DNA from: HKCCE3408 sp039191215 | Lineage (GTDB): Bacteria > Pseudomonadota > Alphaproteobacteria > Rhodobacterales > Rhodobacteraceae | Length of the DNA: 64,000 nucleotides | Direction of reading: 5' to 3' | Assembly: GCA_039191215.1 (NCBI GenBank) | Contig: JBCCXT010000009.1 | Location: 23,092-87,091, forward strand | Shown here: positions 51,701-60,549 of the stretch, in pieces | Position numbering within the stretch: position 1 is the first letter of the stretch | How the letters are laid out: each line of letters begins with the position of its first letter | Notes under the pieces: generated by a model | Databases searched by the model: none | Told to the model about the DNA's origin: nothing | Seen by the model: the letters and a program-made list of their open reading frames with translations, nothing else | Translations under genes and position numbers: made by a program

Positions 51701-52677
51701 CGATGACCGCATCGACGCCGCCCTCGCGCCGGGCGCGGATCAGCGCGCCTGGCCTGGACGCTATGGCGCCCTTCATTGGCGCCGTGCTATTGATTGGACT
51801 TGGCAGTCTGGCCTTTCCACAGCTTCTGAGTGCCACCTATCTGCTGCAACAGATGCAGATCGCTGCCTATTTGGGCATTCTGGCCACTGGCGCGACTTTG
51901 GTCGTGTTGCTCGGGCATATCGATCTGTCGGTGCCTTGGGTCCTGACCGGTGCTGCCATCGTGTCCACCAGCCTGGTCGGCACTGGCGATCCGACACTGG
52001 CCGCTTTGGCCATACCAGCGGCACTTGCATTCGGGGCGGTCATCGGCGTCGTAAATGGCGTCGGTGTCGCGTTTTTGCGGATCCCGTCGATGGTATGGAC
52101 ACTTGCGGTCAACTCCATGCTTTTGGGGCTCGCGGTTCTCAATACAGGCGGATTCAATCCGCGCGGCGAGGCCAGCGCTGCAATGACCTTCATGGCGACC
52201 GGCGATATCGGGCCGCTTCCAGCGAGCTTTGTGTTGTGGATGGCGCTGGCCCTTGCCCTCGGTTTGATGATGGCGCGGACTGCCTTTGGTCGCTATCTGC
52301 GGTCCATCGGCTTCAATGAAAAGGCGACATATCTTTCCGGGGTCGCGACGCCCCTGGTTGTCATCGGCGCCTTTGTACTTGCCGCCATGTGCTCAGCCTT
52401 TGCCGGTGTCCTGCTGGCCGGTTATGCCAACCAAGCCTATCAATCCATGGGCGATCCGTTCCTTCTACCAACCATCGCTGCGGTGGTGATCGGCGGGACG
52501 TCAATTCTTGGTGGACGCGGCGGGCTATTTGGCACAATCGGTGGCGCGATGTTTATCACGCTGCTTACCTCGATCCTATCGATCATGCAGGTCGACCAGG
52601 CGTGGCGAAACATCATCTTTGGCGCGATCATTCTTGCCATGCTGCTTTTCCAAAGCCTGCGGCGGAGGGCCGGATGA
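51697..52677 (+). CDS. Sugar ABC transporter permease 2 (RbsC-like)
   Basis: A 326-residue permease of the same family. Features: ILATGATLVVLLGHIDLSVPWVLTGAAIVS (the G-x-D-L-S-V type loop) and the closing FLLPTIAAVVIGGTSILGGRGGLFGTIGGAMFITLLTSIL segment. Its stop overlaps the lactonase start by 4 bp (ATGA), so uptake and first metabolic step are translationally coupled. Confidence 0.92.
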   Translation: MTMTASTPPSRRARISAPGLDAMAPFIGAVLLIGLGSLAFPQLLSATYLLQQMQIAAYLGILATGATLVVLLGHIDLSVPWVLTGAAIVSTSLVGTGDPTLAALAIPAALAFGAVIGVVNGVGVAFLRIPSMVWTLAVNSMLLGLAVLNTGGFNPRGEASAAMTFMATGDIGPLPASFVLWMALALALGLMMARTAFGRYLRSIGFNEKATYLSGVATPLVVIGAFVLAAMCSAFAGVLLAGYANQAYQSMGDPFLLPTIAAVVIGGTSILGGRGGLFGTIGGAMFITLLTSILSIMQVDQAWRNIIFGAIILAMLLFQSLRRRAG

Positions 52678-53615
52678 GCAGCGCGCCAGCATATCAAATC
52701 GATGATCCGCGTTTTGAGAGCTTCATCGACACCGCGCAACCGCCCGAAGAAATTGCTGGCGGCTGCGTTTGGACCGAAGGGCCGGTCTGGATCGATGACG
52801 GGCTCTTCTTCAACGATATTCCCAACAAGCGAATGCTGCGCTGGACAGAGACGTCAGGCACGCGCTTGGCGTTGGAGAACAGCGAATTTGCGAACGGCAA
52901 TACACGCGACGGCGGCGGCCTCATGGTGTCTTGCGAACATGGTGGCAGGCGGGTTCTGCGCCGCCGGGACCCTTATGATCGGGACGCCATCGAGGTGATT
53001 GCAGATCGGTTCGAAGGCAAGCGCCTGAACTCACCGAATGATGTCGTCGTGCGCTCGGATGGTACGATCTGGTTCACCGACCCGCCTTATGGGATCAATT
53101 CCGATATCGAAGGCTACCCTGCGGAAAGCGAAATTGGCGGTTGCTATGTTTTCTGCGCGTCCCCCGGGGGCGATCTTGAGGCAGTGGTACGGGATTTCGA
53201 CAAGCCGAATGGCTTGGCCTTTTCGCCCGACGAAAGCCAGCTTTACATCGCGGATTCCGGTGCCATTCGCGGGGCCAGCTTTCCTGGCATCGACTACGAT
53301 CTGCCGCACCATATCCGCGTTTTCGATGTCAATGGCACCAAACTTTCAAACGGTCGCGTTTTCACGGAGATCATGCCTGGCGTACCTGACGGGCTGCGCG
53401 TCGACCACGAAGGATATGTCTGGAGTTCTGCGCTGGACGGTATCCAGTGTTTCGCGCCGACGGGCGAGATGATCGGAAAGATCCTGTTGCCGTCACAGAC
53501 ATCCAATCTGTGCTTCGGGGGCCCTGATGGGCAGACGATTTTCATCACATCCTCAGACAAAGTGTGGCGCGTTTCGTCGTCTCGACGCGACGCTGCACAT
53601 GTGCTGCAGGTCTAG
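52674..53615 (+). CDS. SMP-30/gluconolactonase-like lactonase
   Basis: A 313-residue six-bladed beta-propeller lactonase. The ATG at 52674 overlaps the permease stop; a longer in-frame start lies inside that gene and is rejected. Metal-ligand regions: CVWTEGPVWIDDG (Glu), LNSPNDVVVRSDGTIWFTDPPYG (Asn), DKPNGLAFSPDE (Asn) and VPDGLRVDHEG (Asp). It opens a sugar lactone to the acid. Coupling to a C4-acid pathway suggests a threono- or erythronolactone as substrate. Confidence 0.9.
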   Translation: MSSAPAYQIDDPRFESFIDTAQPPEEIAGGCVWTEGPVWIDDGLFFNDIPNKRMLRWTETSGTRLALENSEFANGNTRDGGGLMVSCEHGGRRVLRRRDPYDRDAIEVIADRFEGKRLNSPNDVVVRSDGTIWFTDPPYGINSDIEGYPAESEIGGCYVFCASPGGDLEAVVRDFDKPNGLAFSPDESQLYIADSGAIRGASFPGIDYDLPHHIRVFDVNGTKLSNGRVFTEIMPGVPDGLRVDHEGYVWSSALDGIQCFAPTGEMIGKILLPSQTSNLCFGGPDGQTIFITSSDKVWRVSSSRRDAAHVLQV

Positions 53616-53635
53616 ATTGAGGAAGGGGATAGAAG

Positions 53636-54538
53636 ATGACCGATAGACGGGTCGCGGTTATTGGCCTTGGCAGCATGGGCTATGGCCTGGCGCAATCGTG
53701 CCACCGTGCCGGGCTTGTGACATATGGTTTCGACACGGTCGCCGAGCGTGTGGCGCGGTTTTTGGCAGAAGGCGGCGCTGCGGGTCCGCTATACGAGGTT
53801 GCCGGCACGCTTGATGCGGTGGCTGTGGTTGTGGTCAACGCAGCACAGGCCGAAGCCGTGCTCTTTGGGCCGGACGCACTCGTTGATCATCTAAAACCCG
53901 GCGCGGTCGTGTTGGGCTGCACCACGGTGTCGCCGGATTTCGCCCGCACGATGGAAAAAAGCTGTGCTGCGCGCGGCGTGCATTACCTCGACGCGCCGCT
54001 CTCTGGTGGTGCTGCTAAAGCCGCGACGGGTGCGCTGACCGTTATGGCCGCCGGTCGGCCGGAGGCCTTTACCGCGGCAGCACCCATTCTCGAGGCGGCA
54101 GCAGGTGAGGTTTTCCGCCTGGGCGACGCGGCCGGTGCCGGCTCGGCGATGAAATCGATCAACCAGATGCTCGCCGGCATTCACATTGCAGCCATGGCCG
54201 AGGCAATGACCTTTGGCATCACCCAAGGTGTCGCGCCAGAGCGGTTTTTGGAAGTCATCTCAAAATGTGCAGGCTCCAGTTGGATGCTGGAAAACCGCGC
54301 GCCCCATGTCATCGAAGGGGATTACACACCGCGCAGTTCGGTGACCATCTGGCCGAAGGACTTGGGCATCGTGCTGGATATCGCACGGGATGCGGGCTTT
54401 GAGGCACCGCTGACCGCGACCGCGCTCCGACGCTACGAGGCGGCGGTTGATCTGGGCCTGGGGCCAGAGGATGATGCCGCGGTGGCCAAGGTTTATGCCC
54501 GCCAGGCGGGCGTCGATCTGCCGAGGTTTGGACAATGA
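53636..54538 (+). CDS. ltnD: L-threonate 2-dehydrogenase-like NAD-dependent dehydrogenase
   Basis: A 300-residue member of the 3-hydroxyisobutyrate dehydrogenase family. N-terminal NAD loop VAVIGLGSMGYGLAQSC; substrate block DAPLSGGAAKAATGALTVMAAG; catalytic-lysine helix GSAMKSINQMLAGIHIAAMAEAMTF. Beside an OtnK-type kinase this family oxidises L-threonate or D-erythronate to the 2-oxo acid. It overlaps the kinase gene by 4 bp. The exact sugar acid cannot be read from sequence. Confidence 0.88.
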   Translation: MTDRRVAVIGLGSMGYGLAQSCHRAGLVTYGFDTVAERVARFLAEGGAAGPLYEVAGTLDAVAVVVVNAAQAEAVLFGPDALVDHLKPGAVVLGCTTVSPDFARTMEKSCAARGVHYLDAPLSGGAAKAATGALTVMAAGRPEAFTAAAPILEAAAGEVFRLGDAAGAGSAMKSINQMLAGIHIAAMAEAMTFGITQGVAPERFLEVISKCAGSSWMLENRAPHVIEGDYTPRSSVTIWPKDLGIVLDIARDAGFEAPLTATALRRYEAAVDLGLGPEDDAAVAKVYARQAGVDLPRFGQ

Positions 54539-55773
54539 AGCTCGGTTGTATCGGAGATGATTTCACGGGCTCAAGCGACCTGGCCAATACCTTGGCCAAA
54601 GCCGGGATGTCGGCGGTGCAATATGTCGGCGTGCCAAACCAACCGGCTGATCCAGAGATCGGCGCAGGGGTCGTGGCACTCAAATCGCGCTCCATCCCAG
54701 CTGTCGACGCCGTTGCGCAATCTCTCGATGCGCTGTCTTGGTTGAAAGATCAGGGCTGCACGCAGTTCTTCTTCAAATACTGCTCGACCTTCGACTCGAC
54801 CCCGCAAGGTAATATCGGGCCGGTGACGGAGGCCTTGGCCGATGCGTTGGCGGCCGATCGGGTGATTGTCTGTCCAGCCTTTCCCGGAACCGGCCGGTCG
54901 ATTTATCAAGGCCATCTTTTTGTCGACGACACGCTGCTGAACGCGTCGGGCATGGAAGCGCACCCGCTGACACCAATGACCGACCCTGATATTCGCAGAT
55001 GGTTGTCGCTTCAGTCGCGCGGCTCAATTGGCCATGTTGATGCCAGCGATGTCTTTGCGGGGTCTGCGGCCATTTCTGCGGGGCTTGATCGAGAACACGA
55101 CGCCGGCCACCGCCTGATTGTCGTGGATGCGATCCGCGACGCCGATCTCGTCGACATCGGCGCGGCGGCGGCAGACCTTGCCCTGGTCACCGGAGGCTCG
55201 GGCGTGGCCATGGGTCTGCCGGCAAATTTTGGCTGCAAAGCTGGGCCGGTGGCCTGGCAGGGTCAAAGCGGGCCCGCCATCGTGCTTTCGGGGTCTTGTT
55301 CGCGGGCAACGCGCAATCAGGTTGCCGCGCATTGTGCAACAAACCCCGCCCGAGAGATCGATGTGAGCCATGTGCTTGGCGGCAATTTGTTACCGCGTGA
55401 GGTTGCCGATTGGCTCCTGCAACAACCCGGCATACCGCTCGCTTATTCCTCGGCCGAACCAAGTGTCGTCAGCGCCACGCAAGATCGCTTTGGCCGGGAA
55501 AAGACATCTGCCGCGTTGGAGGGCTTCTTTGCCGAAGTGGCGCGGCTGACCGTTGCTGGCGGTGTGACGCGGCTCATTACAGCGGGCGGCGAGACATCCG
55601 GCGCCGTGGTAGAGGGCCTGGCTCTGCGCGAGCTTGCCATCGGGCCAGAGATTGATCCAGGCGTGCCAGCCCTGCGTGCGCGTCCTGACCTGACGCTCGC
55701 CCTGAAATCGGGCAATTTCGGTGGCGCGAAGTTTTTCCAGAAAGCGGCCGATCAGCTTTTAGGCGCGACATGA
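54535..55773 (+). CDS. otnK: 3-oxo-tetronate kinase (DUF1537, OtnK-type)
   Basis: A 412-residue DUF1537 kinase. Diagnostic parts: KLGCIGDDFTGSSDLANTLAKAG (first 25 residues, with the family D-D-F-T-G motif), FFKYCSTFDSTPQGNIGPV, and the C-terminal ATP part GGVTRLITAGGETSGAVVEGL. This family was shown (Zhang et al. 2016) to phosphorylate 3-oxo-tetronates in four-carbon acid sugar catabolism. Overlaps both neighbours by 4 bp. Confidence 0.93.
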   Translation: MKLGCIGDDFTGSSDLANTLAKAGMSAVQYVGVPNQPADPEIGAGVVALKSRSIPAVDAVAQSLDALSWLKDQGCTQFFFKYCSTFDSTPQGNIGPVTEALADALAADRVIVCPAFPGTGRSIYQGHLFVDDTLLNASGMEAHPLTPMTDPDIRRWLSLQSRGSIGHVDASDVFAGSAAISAGLDREHDAGHRLIVVDAIRDADLVDIGAAAADLALVTGGSGVAMGLPANFGCKAGPVAWQGQSGPAIVLSGSCSRATRNQVAAHCATNPAREIDVSHVLGGNLLPREVADWLLQQPGIPLAYSSAEPSVVSATQDRFGREKTSAALEGFFAEVARLTVAGGVTRLITAGGETSGAVVEGLALRELAIGPEIDPGVPALRARPDLTLALKSGNFGGAKFFQKAADQLLGAT

Positions 55774-56417
55774 GCGAGACCAAACTGCGCGAGCAGATGT
55801 GCATGCTTGCGAAATCGATGTTTGACCGCGGCCTAACACACGGCTCGACGGGCAATATCTCGGCCCGTACCGAAGATGGCGGGCTTTTGGTGTCGCCCAC
55901 GGGCACAAGCTTTGGCCGACTCGATCCCGCCCGCCTAAGCCGATTTGACGCCAAAGGTGGCTTTCTCGGTGGCGATGCACCGACCAAGGAGATGCCTCTC
56001 CATACCGCGTTTTACGATACGCGCAGCCATACCGGTGCGGTTGTGCATTTACACGCGACCCATTCGGTGGCGATCTCCATGCTGCGCGAAACTGATCCCG
56101 ATAACGTTCTGCCGCCGCTTACGCCTTATGCCATCATGCAGTTGGGCAAGGTGAAGCTCTTGCCGTTTTTCCTTCCCGGCGATCCGGCCATGGGCGAGGC
56201 AGTGCGCGGATTGGCGGGCAAGCGGTCAGCCGTTTTGCTGGCCAATCATGGCCCCGTCGTAGCCGGCCGCGATCTCGAAGCCGCATGTAACGCCACCGAA
56301 GAGCTCGAAGCCAATGCGCGCTTGGCGCTTATGTTGCATGGCATACCCGCGCGCATATTGGCACCCGACGAGGTCGCGAGCGTCGTCACAAAATTTGATG
56401 TCGAATGGGACGCATGA
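55770..56417 (+). CDS. otnC: 3-oxo-tetronate 4-phosphate decarboxylase (class II aldolase fold, OtnC-type)
   Basis: A 215-residue class II aldolase/adducin-fold enzyme. Visible: LTHGSTGNISARTEDGGLLVSPTGTSFG, THTG-type HTGAVVHLHATHSVAISM (metal-binding His pair), and AVLLANHGPVVAGRDLEAAC. It should convert 3-oxo-tetronate-4-phosphate to dihydroxyacetone phosphate and CO2. Neighbours otnK and otnI fit this role. Confidence 0.9.
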   Translation: MSETKLREQMCMLAKSMFDRGLTHGSTGNISARTEDGGLLVSPTGTSFGRLDPARLSRFDAKGGFLGGDAPTKEMPLHTAFYDTRSHTGAVVHLHATHSVAISMLRETDPDNVLPPLTPYAIMQLGKVKLLPFFLPGDPAMGEAVRGLAGKRSAVLLANHGPVVAGRDLEAACNATEELEANARLALMLHGIPARILAPDEVASVVTKFDVEWDA

Positions 56418-57184
56418 CCAGGTTCTCCGCAAATCTTGGATTTCTTTGGACGGAGCTTGGCCTGCCCGACGCCATTCGTGCCGCGGCTGCGGCAGGGTTC
56501 GACGCAGTCGAGTGCCATTGGCCGTACGATGTGCCAGCTGTGGCCGTGCGTGCCGCATTGCAGGAGACGGGCTTGTCCATGTTGGGGCTCAATACAGTTC
56601 GGGGTCAGACAAGCCGGGGGGAGAACGGTTTGACGGCCGTTCCAGGGCGCGAGACTGAAGCCCGCGCCGCCATCGACCAAGCCCTCGCCTATGCGCAGGA
56701 AGTCGGGGCAAAGGCGGTGCATGTGATGGCCGGTTACGCCGAAGGTCCACAAGCAGAGCAGACCTTTCTCGATGGGCTCGACTATGCGTGCCGCAGCGCT
56801 CAAGCATCTGATTGTGTGATTTTGATCGAGCCGCTCAATCGCCATGACGCGCCGGGCTACTTTTTGCAAACGACGGATCAAGCGGCGGCTTTGATCGCGG
56901 CTGTGGGTGCCCCGAACCTAAAACTGATGTTTGACTGCTATCATGTCGGCCGCACGGAGGGCGACCTCACCACGCGGCTGGAGGCGTTGATGCCCATCAT
57001 CGGCCATGTGCAAATTGCCAGCGTACCGGACCGGGGCCCGCCAAATTCGGGCGAGATCAATTACCCGTATCTATTCGACCTCATGGACACGCTCGGTTGG
57101 GATCGACCAATCGGTGCCGAGTACAAACCAACGGGCAGGACGGAGGACAGTTTGGGGTGGATCGAACGCGTGCGCGCGACCTGA
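56414..57184 (+). CDS. otnI: 2-oxo-tetronate isomerase / hydroxypyruvate isomerase-like (OtnI-type)
   Basis: A 256-residue TIM-barrel isomerase started at the ATG overlapping the previous stop (ATGA); another ATG lies 9 bp upstream in frame. Features: RFSANLGFLWTELGLPDAIRAAAAAGFDAVECHWPYD, ILIEPLNRHDAPGYFLQ (Glu/His metal site), KLMFDCYHVGRTEGDL, HVQIASVPDRGPPNSGEINY and a conserved GAEYKPTG close to the end. It isomerises the 2-oxo- to the 3-oxo-tetronate, completing the four-step route. Last gene of the LacI-controlled operon. Confidence 0.9.
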   Translation: MTRFSANLGFLWTELGLPDAIRAAAAAGFDAVECHWPYDVPAVAVRAALQETGLSMLGLNTVRGQTSRGENGLTAVPGRETEARAAIDQALAYAQEVGAKAVHVMAGYAEGPQAEQTFLDGLDYACRSAQASDCVILIEPLNRHDAPGYFLQTTDQAAALIAAVGAPNLKLMFDCYHVGRTEGDLTTRLEALMPIIGHVQIASVPDRGPPNSGEINYPYLFDLMDTLGWDRPIGAEYKPTGRTEDSLGWIERVRAT

Positions 57185-57351
57185 ACACGCGCGCGAAGTG
57201 TTGCCTTTATGACTGTATTTGCTCGACGGCATTCCAACTAAGAAACCCGGTTCAAACTGAATGCATGCATGGACTGCGCTGGCCTAACAACGAGTCCGGC
57301 GCTGGCGCCAAGTCAGATGCGCATATCGGGGCCAAGAAACGGCCGCATCAT

Positions 57352-57573
57352 ATGGCGAAAGCAGAGATTTGATATTCGGCAATCAAGCGCGGCACAGTCT
57401 ATGTCACCCTTGGTCGGATGAAGGACAAGGGGCTTGTAAAGTCGAGCAAAAACGACGCCCCTTCACACTCCGGTCTTCCCCGGTGGAAATACACGATTTC
57501 AGGCGAAGGACGGAGCATCCTTAGTGCTGTGGATGCCGCCCAGAATGCCCTTGCGGCGGCAGGTAGGGCATAA
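57352..57573 (+). pseudogene. PadR-like winged-helix regulator relic
   Basis: In one frame the sequence reads MAKAEI, then a TGA, then YSAIKRGTVYVTLGRMKDKGLVKSS..GLPRWKYTISGEGRSILSAVDAAQ. The RGTVY-x-x-LGRM-x-DKGLV and W-K-Y-T-x-x-GE-x-R blocks are the recognition helix and wing of PadR-type regulators. The internal TGA at 57370-57372 and the lack of the N-terminal helices make it non-functional as read. Its TAA overlaps the next start codon (TAATG), so it once formed an operon with the 164-residue gene. The rest of 57185-57351 shows no gene. Confidence 0.6.
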
Positions 57574-58067
57574 TGGAGAAAGACAACCGAATAGAGGCCG
57601 CCGAGGAAGCTGTTGGAAAACGGTCAAATTCCAAGAGCAGACAGTTTTTTCTTGATATCCCAAGGCTTGACGATTTTGACACAGCCAAAATCCGTACTCT
57701 TGAAAGACTAAGAGCCAAAATCCGCAAGGCAGCGGAAACTCATCCGGCGGAAGCACGTGGCGGAAGTCCTATATCGCGCTTCGGTTCTTTTGGATTGCGC
57801 ATCCGCAATCCTTCAATAGTAAAACCCGAGGGCATGAAATTAGAGCGCACACTCAGATTCATGATCCCCAAAAAACACTACGAGGAACGCTTTGGTCAGA
57901 ACTTTGTCGACATGCGCGAAGAATGTAACGAGCTTGCGCAATCAGGCGATGAGCTTGAGCGCAGGTGGAAATCCTTCATCTACCAAGCCGGCATTGTGTT
58001 TTCGGTCGTCGTCTATGCCTCCGTGTCCATCCTAAAGCGCATCGTCGATATGTGGCGTTTGCTCTAA
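57573..58067 (+). CDS. Protein of unknown function with C-terminal membrane helix
   Basis: A 164-residue protein. The first 40 residues are charged; the middle has several Arg-rich helices (RTLERLRAKIRKAAETHPAEA, KHYEERFGQNFVDMREECNELA); the end is a hydrophobic anchor, SFIYQAGIVFSVVVYASVSILKRIV. No family recognised. It directly follows the PadR relic (1-bp overlap), the arrangement seen when a PadR regulator controls a small membrane protein. The 201 bp before the tRNA hold nothing recognisable. Confidence 0.7.
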   Translation: MEKDNRIEAAEEAVGKRSNSKSRQFFLDIPRLDDFDTAKIRTLERLRAKIRKAAETHPAEARGGSPISRFGSFGLRIRNPSIVKPEGMKLERTLRFMIPKKHYEERFGQNFVDMREECNELAQSGDELERRWKSFIYQAGIVFSVVVYASVSILKRIVDMWRLL

Positions 58068-58268
58068 GCAGCAGCGACGCTTGGCCGAGTGTGGTTTAGC
58101 CGCCTGGCCGAACGTGTGGCGGCGCAGAGCTCATGGACTGTTTAAGGGTCGGCCGGAGTCAACCAAACGCAGTTTTGTGGGCCCTGTCGCCCAAATCTCC
58201 CGCGATGGCCCAGCACCCTACATCGCTCCTCGAATGCACTTTTTTGAAATTCAAGTAAGTGGGAAAAG

Positions 58269-58343
58269 TGGTGAGCCCGGAAGGATTCGAACCTTCGACC
58301 AATTGATTAAAAGTCAACTGCTCTACCACTGAGCTACGGGCCC
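58269..58343 (-). tRNA. tRNA-Lys (anticodon UUU)
   Basis: On the minus strand a full cloverleaf is seen: acceptor GGGCCCG/CGGGCTC, D-arm GCTC-AGTGGTA-GAGC, anticodon arm GTTGA-CTTTTAA-TCAAT with anticodon TTT, T-arm GAAGG-TTCGAAT-CCTTC, discriminator A and a genomically encoded CCA at 58269-58271. Length 75 nt including CCA. Confidence 0.96.
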
Positions 58344-58443
58344 GCCCAAGGCTCGTTCACTTATAAAGGCCCCGCCAGCCGGTCAAGCGAAAATGCGAAC
58401 TGGGGATTTCATTGCCGGTGCGTTGCGCCTATATGGCCGGGCC

Positions 58444-59280
58444 ATGTTGACACGCGTTCCAGAAAGCGGCCTGCCATTTGCCAAGATGCACGGGCTTGGC
58501 AACGACTTTGTCGTGATCGACGCGCGCGGGCGCGCGGCGCCTGTCAGCGCTGATCTCGCACGTGCCTTGGGCGACCGCCATCGCGGCGTGGGCTTTGATC
58601 AGCTTGCCGTCATCGAGGAGGCCGAGGGCGCGGATCTGGCTTTGACCTTCTGGAATGCGGATGGCTCAACCGCGGCGGCATGCGGCAACGCAACCCGCTG
58701 TATCGCGCGGGCTGAGTTCGACCGTCGCGGGGTTGATCGGTTGGAAATTCGAACCGAGCGTGGCTTGCTGACGGCGGTTGATGCGGGCGGCGGTCTGACC
58801 TCCGTCAATATGGGCGCGCCGATCCTCGACTGGGCCGGTATACCGCTGGCCGAAGCTGTCGACACGCTGCATCTGCCGATCGACGGCGATCCGGTCGCGA
58901 CCTCCATGGGTAATCCGCATATGACCTTTTTTGTCGAGGATGCCGATGCGGTCGATCTTGCCGCGCGGGCGTCGGCGCTGGAACACCACCCGCTTTTTCC
59001 CGCGCGCACCAACGTGCAATTTGCCCATCTCGTGGCGCCGGATCATCTGCGCATGCGCGTCTGGGAGCGGGGCGTCGGTCCGACGCTCGCTTCGGGCTCT
59101 TCATCCTGTGCAGTCACCGTTGCGGCGGCACGGCGCGGCATCACGGCGCGGCGGGTCCGGCTGACGCTGGATGGCGGCGAGATCAGTGTCGATTGGCGCG
59201 ATGACGGCGTTTGGATGACGGGCCCAAGCACACATGTCTTTGACGGCACTCTCACGCCCGATTTTCTGGCAGCACTTTGA
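58444..59280 (+). CDS. dapF: Diaminopimelate epimerase with Cys-to-Ser change at the second catalytic site
   Basis: A 278-residue DapF; the ATG at 58444 gives the standard N-terminus before PFAKMHGLGNDFVVIDARG, whereas a longer in-frame start begins in the tRNA promoter region. First active-site loop: WNADGSTAAACGNATRC (Cys80). The second loop reads RVWERGVGPTLASGSSSCA: the Cys of the usual ERGxGETxACGxGAC is Ser217, while the downstream Cys222 remains. The enzyme makes meso-DAP for lysine and peptidoglycan. It overlaps mtaB by 4 bp. See the findings for the replacement. Confidence 0.9.
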   Translation: MLTRVPESGLPFAKMHGLGNDFVVIDARGRAAPVSADLARALGDRHRGVGFDQLAVIEEAEGADLALTFWNADGSTAAACGNATRCIARAEFDRRGVDRLEIRTERGLLTAVDAGGGLTSVNMGAPILDWAGIPLAEAVDTLHLPIDGDPVATSMGNPHMTFFVEDADAVDLAARASALEHHPLFPARTNVQFAHLVAPDHLRMRVWERGVGPTLASGSSSCAVTVAAARRGITARRVRLTLDGGEISVDWRDDGVWMTGPSTHVFDGTLTPDFLAAL

Positions 59281-60521
59281 CGGCGCCCAAATTCCATACG
59301 CTTGGCTGCCGGCTCAACGCCTATGAGACCGAGGCAATGCGGGCCCTGACGGGCGCGGCGCGGCTGGGCGATACGGTTGTCGTCAATACCTGCGCCGTGA
59401 CGGCCGAAGCCGTTCGCAAAGCGCGCCAGGATATCCGCCGCCTGCGGCGTGATAACCCCAATGCCAAGTTGATCGTGACTGGCTGCGCGGCGCAGACAGA
59501 GCCAGAGACCTTCGCCAAGATGGAAGAGGTCGATCTGGTTCTGGGCAATGCCGAAAAGATGTCGCCCGAGGCGTGGTCGGCCATCGCCATCGGCGAGACC
59601 GAGCCGGTGCGCGTCGACGACATCATGAATGTGCGGGAGACGGCAGGCCATCTGATCGACGGCTTTGGCACGCGCGCGCGCGCTTACGTCCAGGTCCAAA
59701 ATGGCTGCGACCACCGCTGCACGTTCTGCATCATTCCCTATGGTCGCGGAAATTCCCGTTCGGTCCCGGCGGGCGTGGTGGTCGACCAGATCAAGCGGCT
59801 GGTCGATCGCGGCTATCTGGAGGTCGTTCTAACCGGCGTCGATATGACGTCCTGGGGCGGCGATCTGCCCGGAGAGCCGCGCTTGGGCGATCTTGTCATG
59901 CGCGTATTGCGTCTTGTGCCCGACCTGCCGCGACTGCGCATCAGCTCGATCGATTCCGTCGAAGCGGATGAAAACCTGATGGCTGCCATTGCCACCGAGG
60001 CGCGGCTCATGCCGCATCTACATCTCAGCCTGCAACACGGCGCCGATCTGATCCTGAAACGGATGAAGCGGCGCCATCTGCGCGACGATGCCATCGCCTT
60101 TTGCGCCGAGGCGCGGCGGCTCCGGCCCGGCATGACTTTCGGCGCCGACATCATTGCCGGTTTCCCGACCGAGACGGAGGCGCATTTTGAGCAATCGCTG
60201 TCGCTTGTTCAGGAATGCGATCTGACCTGGCTGCACGTCTTTCCCTTCAGCGCCCGCAACGGCACGCCTGCCGCGCGGATGCCCCAGCAACATGGTGTCG
60301 TGGTCAAGGAACGGGCCGCGCGTCTGCGCCAGGCTGGTGCGGCAGCTATCGCCAAACACCTTAAAGCGCAGGTCGGCACCGACCATCAGGTGCTGATGGA
60401 AAGCCCGCGGATGGGCCGGACTGCGCAGTTTGCACCGGTCCAATTTGCCTCCGATCAGCCCGAAGGCGGCCTTGTCGATGCCCGGATCGCCAGCCACACT
60501 GACGCCGAACTGCGCGCCTAG
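59277..60521 (+). CDS. mtaB: tRNA ms2t6A methylthiotransferase MtaB (radical SAM)
   Basis: A 414-residue MiaB-family enzyme that adds the 2-methylthio group to t6A37 of tRNAs. N-terminal UPF0004 region KFHTLGCRLNAYETEAMRAL with cysteines TCAVTAEA and VTGCAAQ; radical-SAM cluster GCDHRCTFCIIPYGRGNSRSVP (C-x3-C-x2-C); later LHLSLQHGADLILKRMKRRH. The start is TTG at 59277, overlapping the dapF stop (TTGA); no ATG fits. In frame and position it is translationally coupled to dapF. Confidence 0.93.
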   Translation: MTAPKFHTLGCRLNAYETEAMRALTGAARLGDTVVVNTCAVTAEAVRKARQDIRRLRRDNPNAKLIVTGCAAQTEPETFAKMEEVDLVLGNAEKMSPEAWSAIAIGETEPVRVDDIMNVRETAGHLIDGFGTRARAYVQVQNGCDHRCTFCIIPYGRGNSRSVPAGVVVDQIKRLVDRGYLEVVLTGVDMTSWGGDLPGEPRLGDLVMRVLRLVPDLPRLRISSIDSVEADENLMAAIATEARLMPHLHLSLQHGADLILKRMKRRHLRDDAIAFCAEARRLRPGMTFGADIIAGFPTETEAHFEQSLSLVQECDLTWLHVFPFSARNGTPAARMPQQHGVVVKERAARLRQAGAAAIAKHLKAQVGTDHQVLMESPRMGRTAQFAPVQFASDQPEGGLVDARIASHTDAELRA

Positions 60522-60549
60522 CCGCGCTTAGGACCGGCTGACCCGCGAC

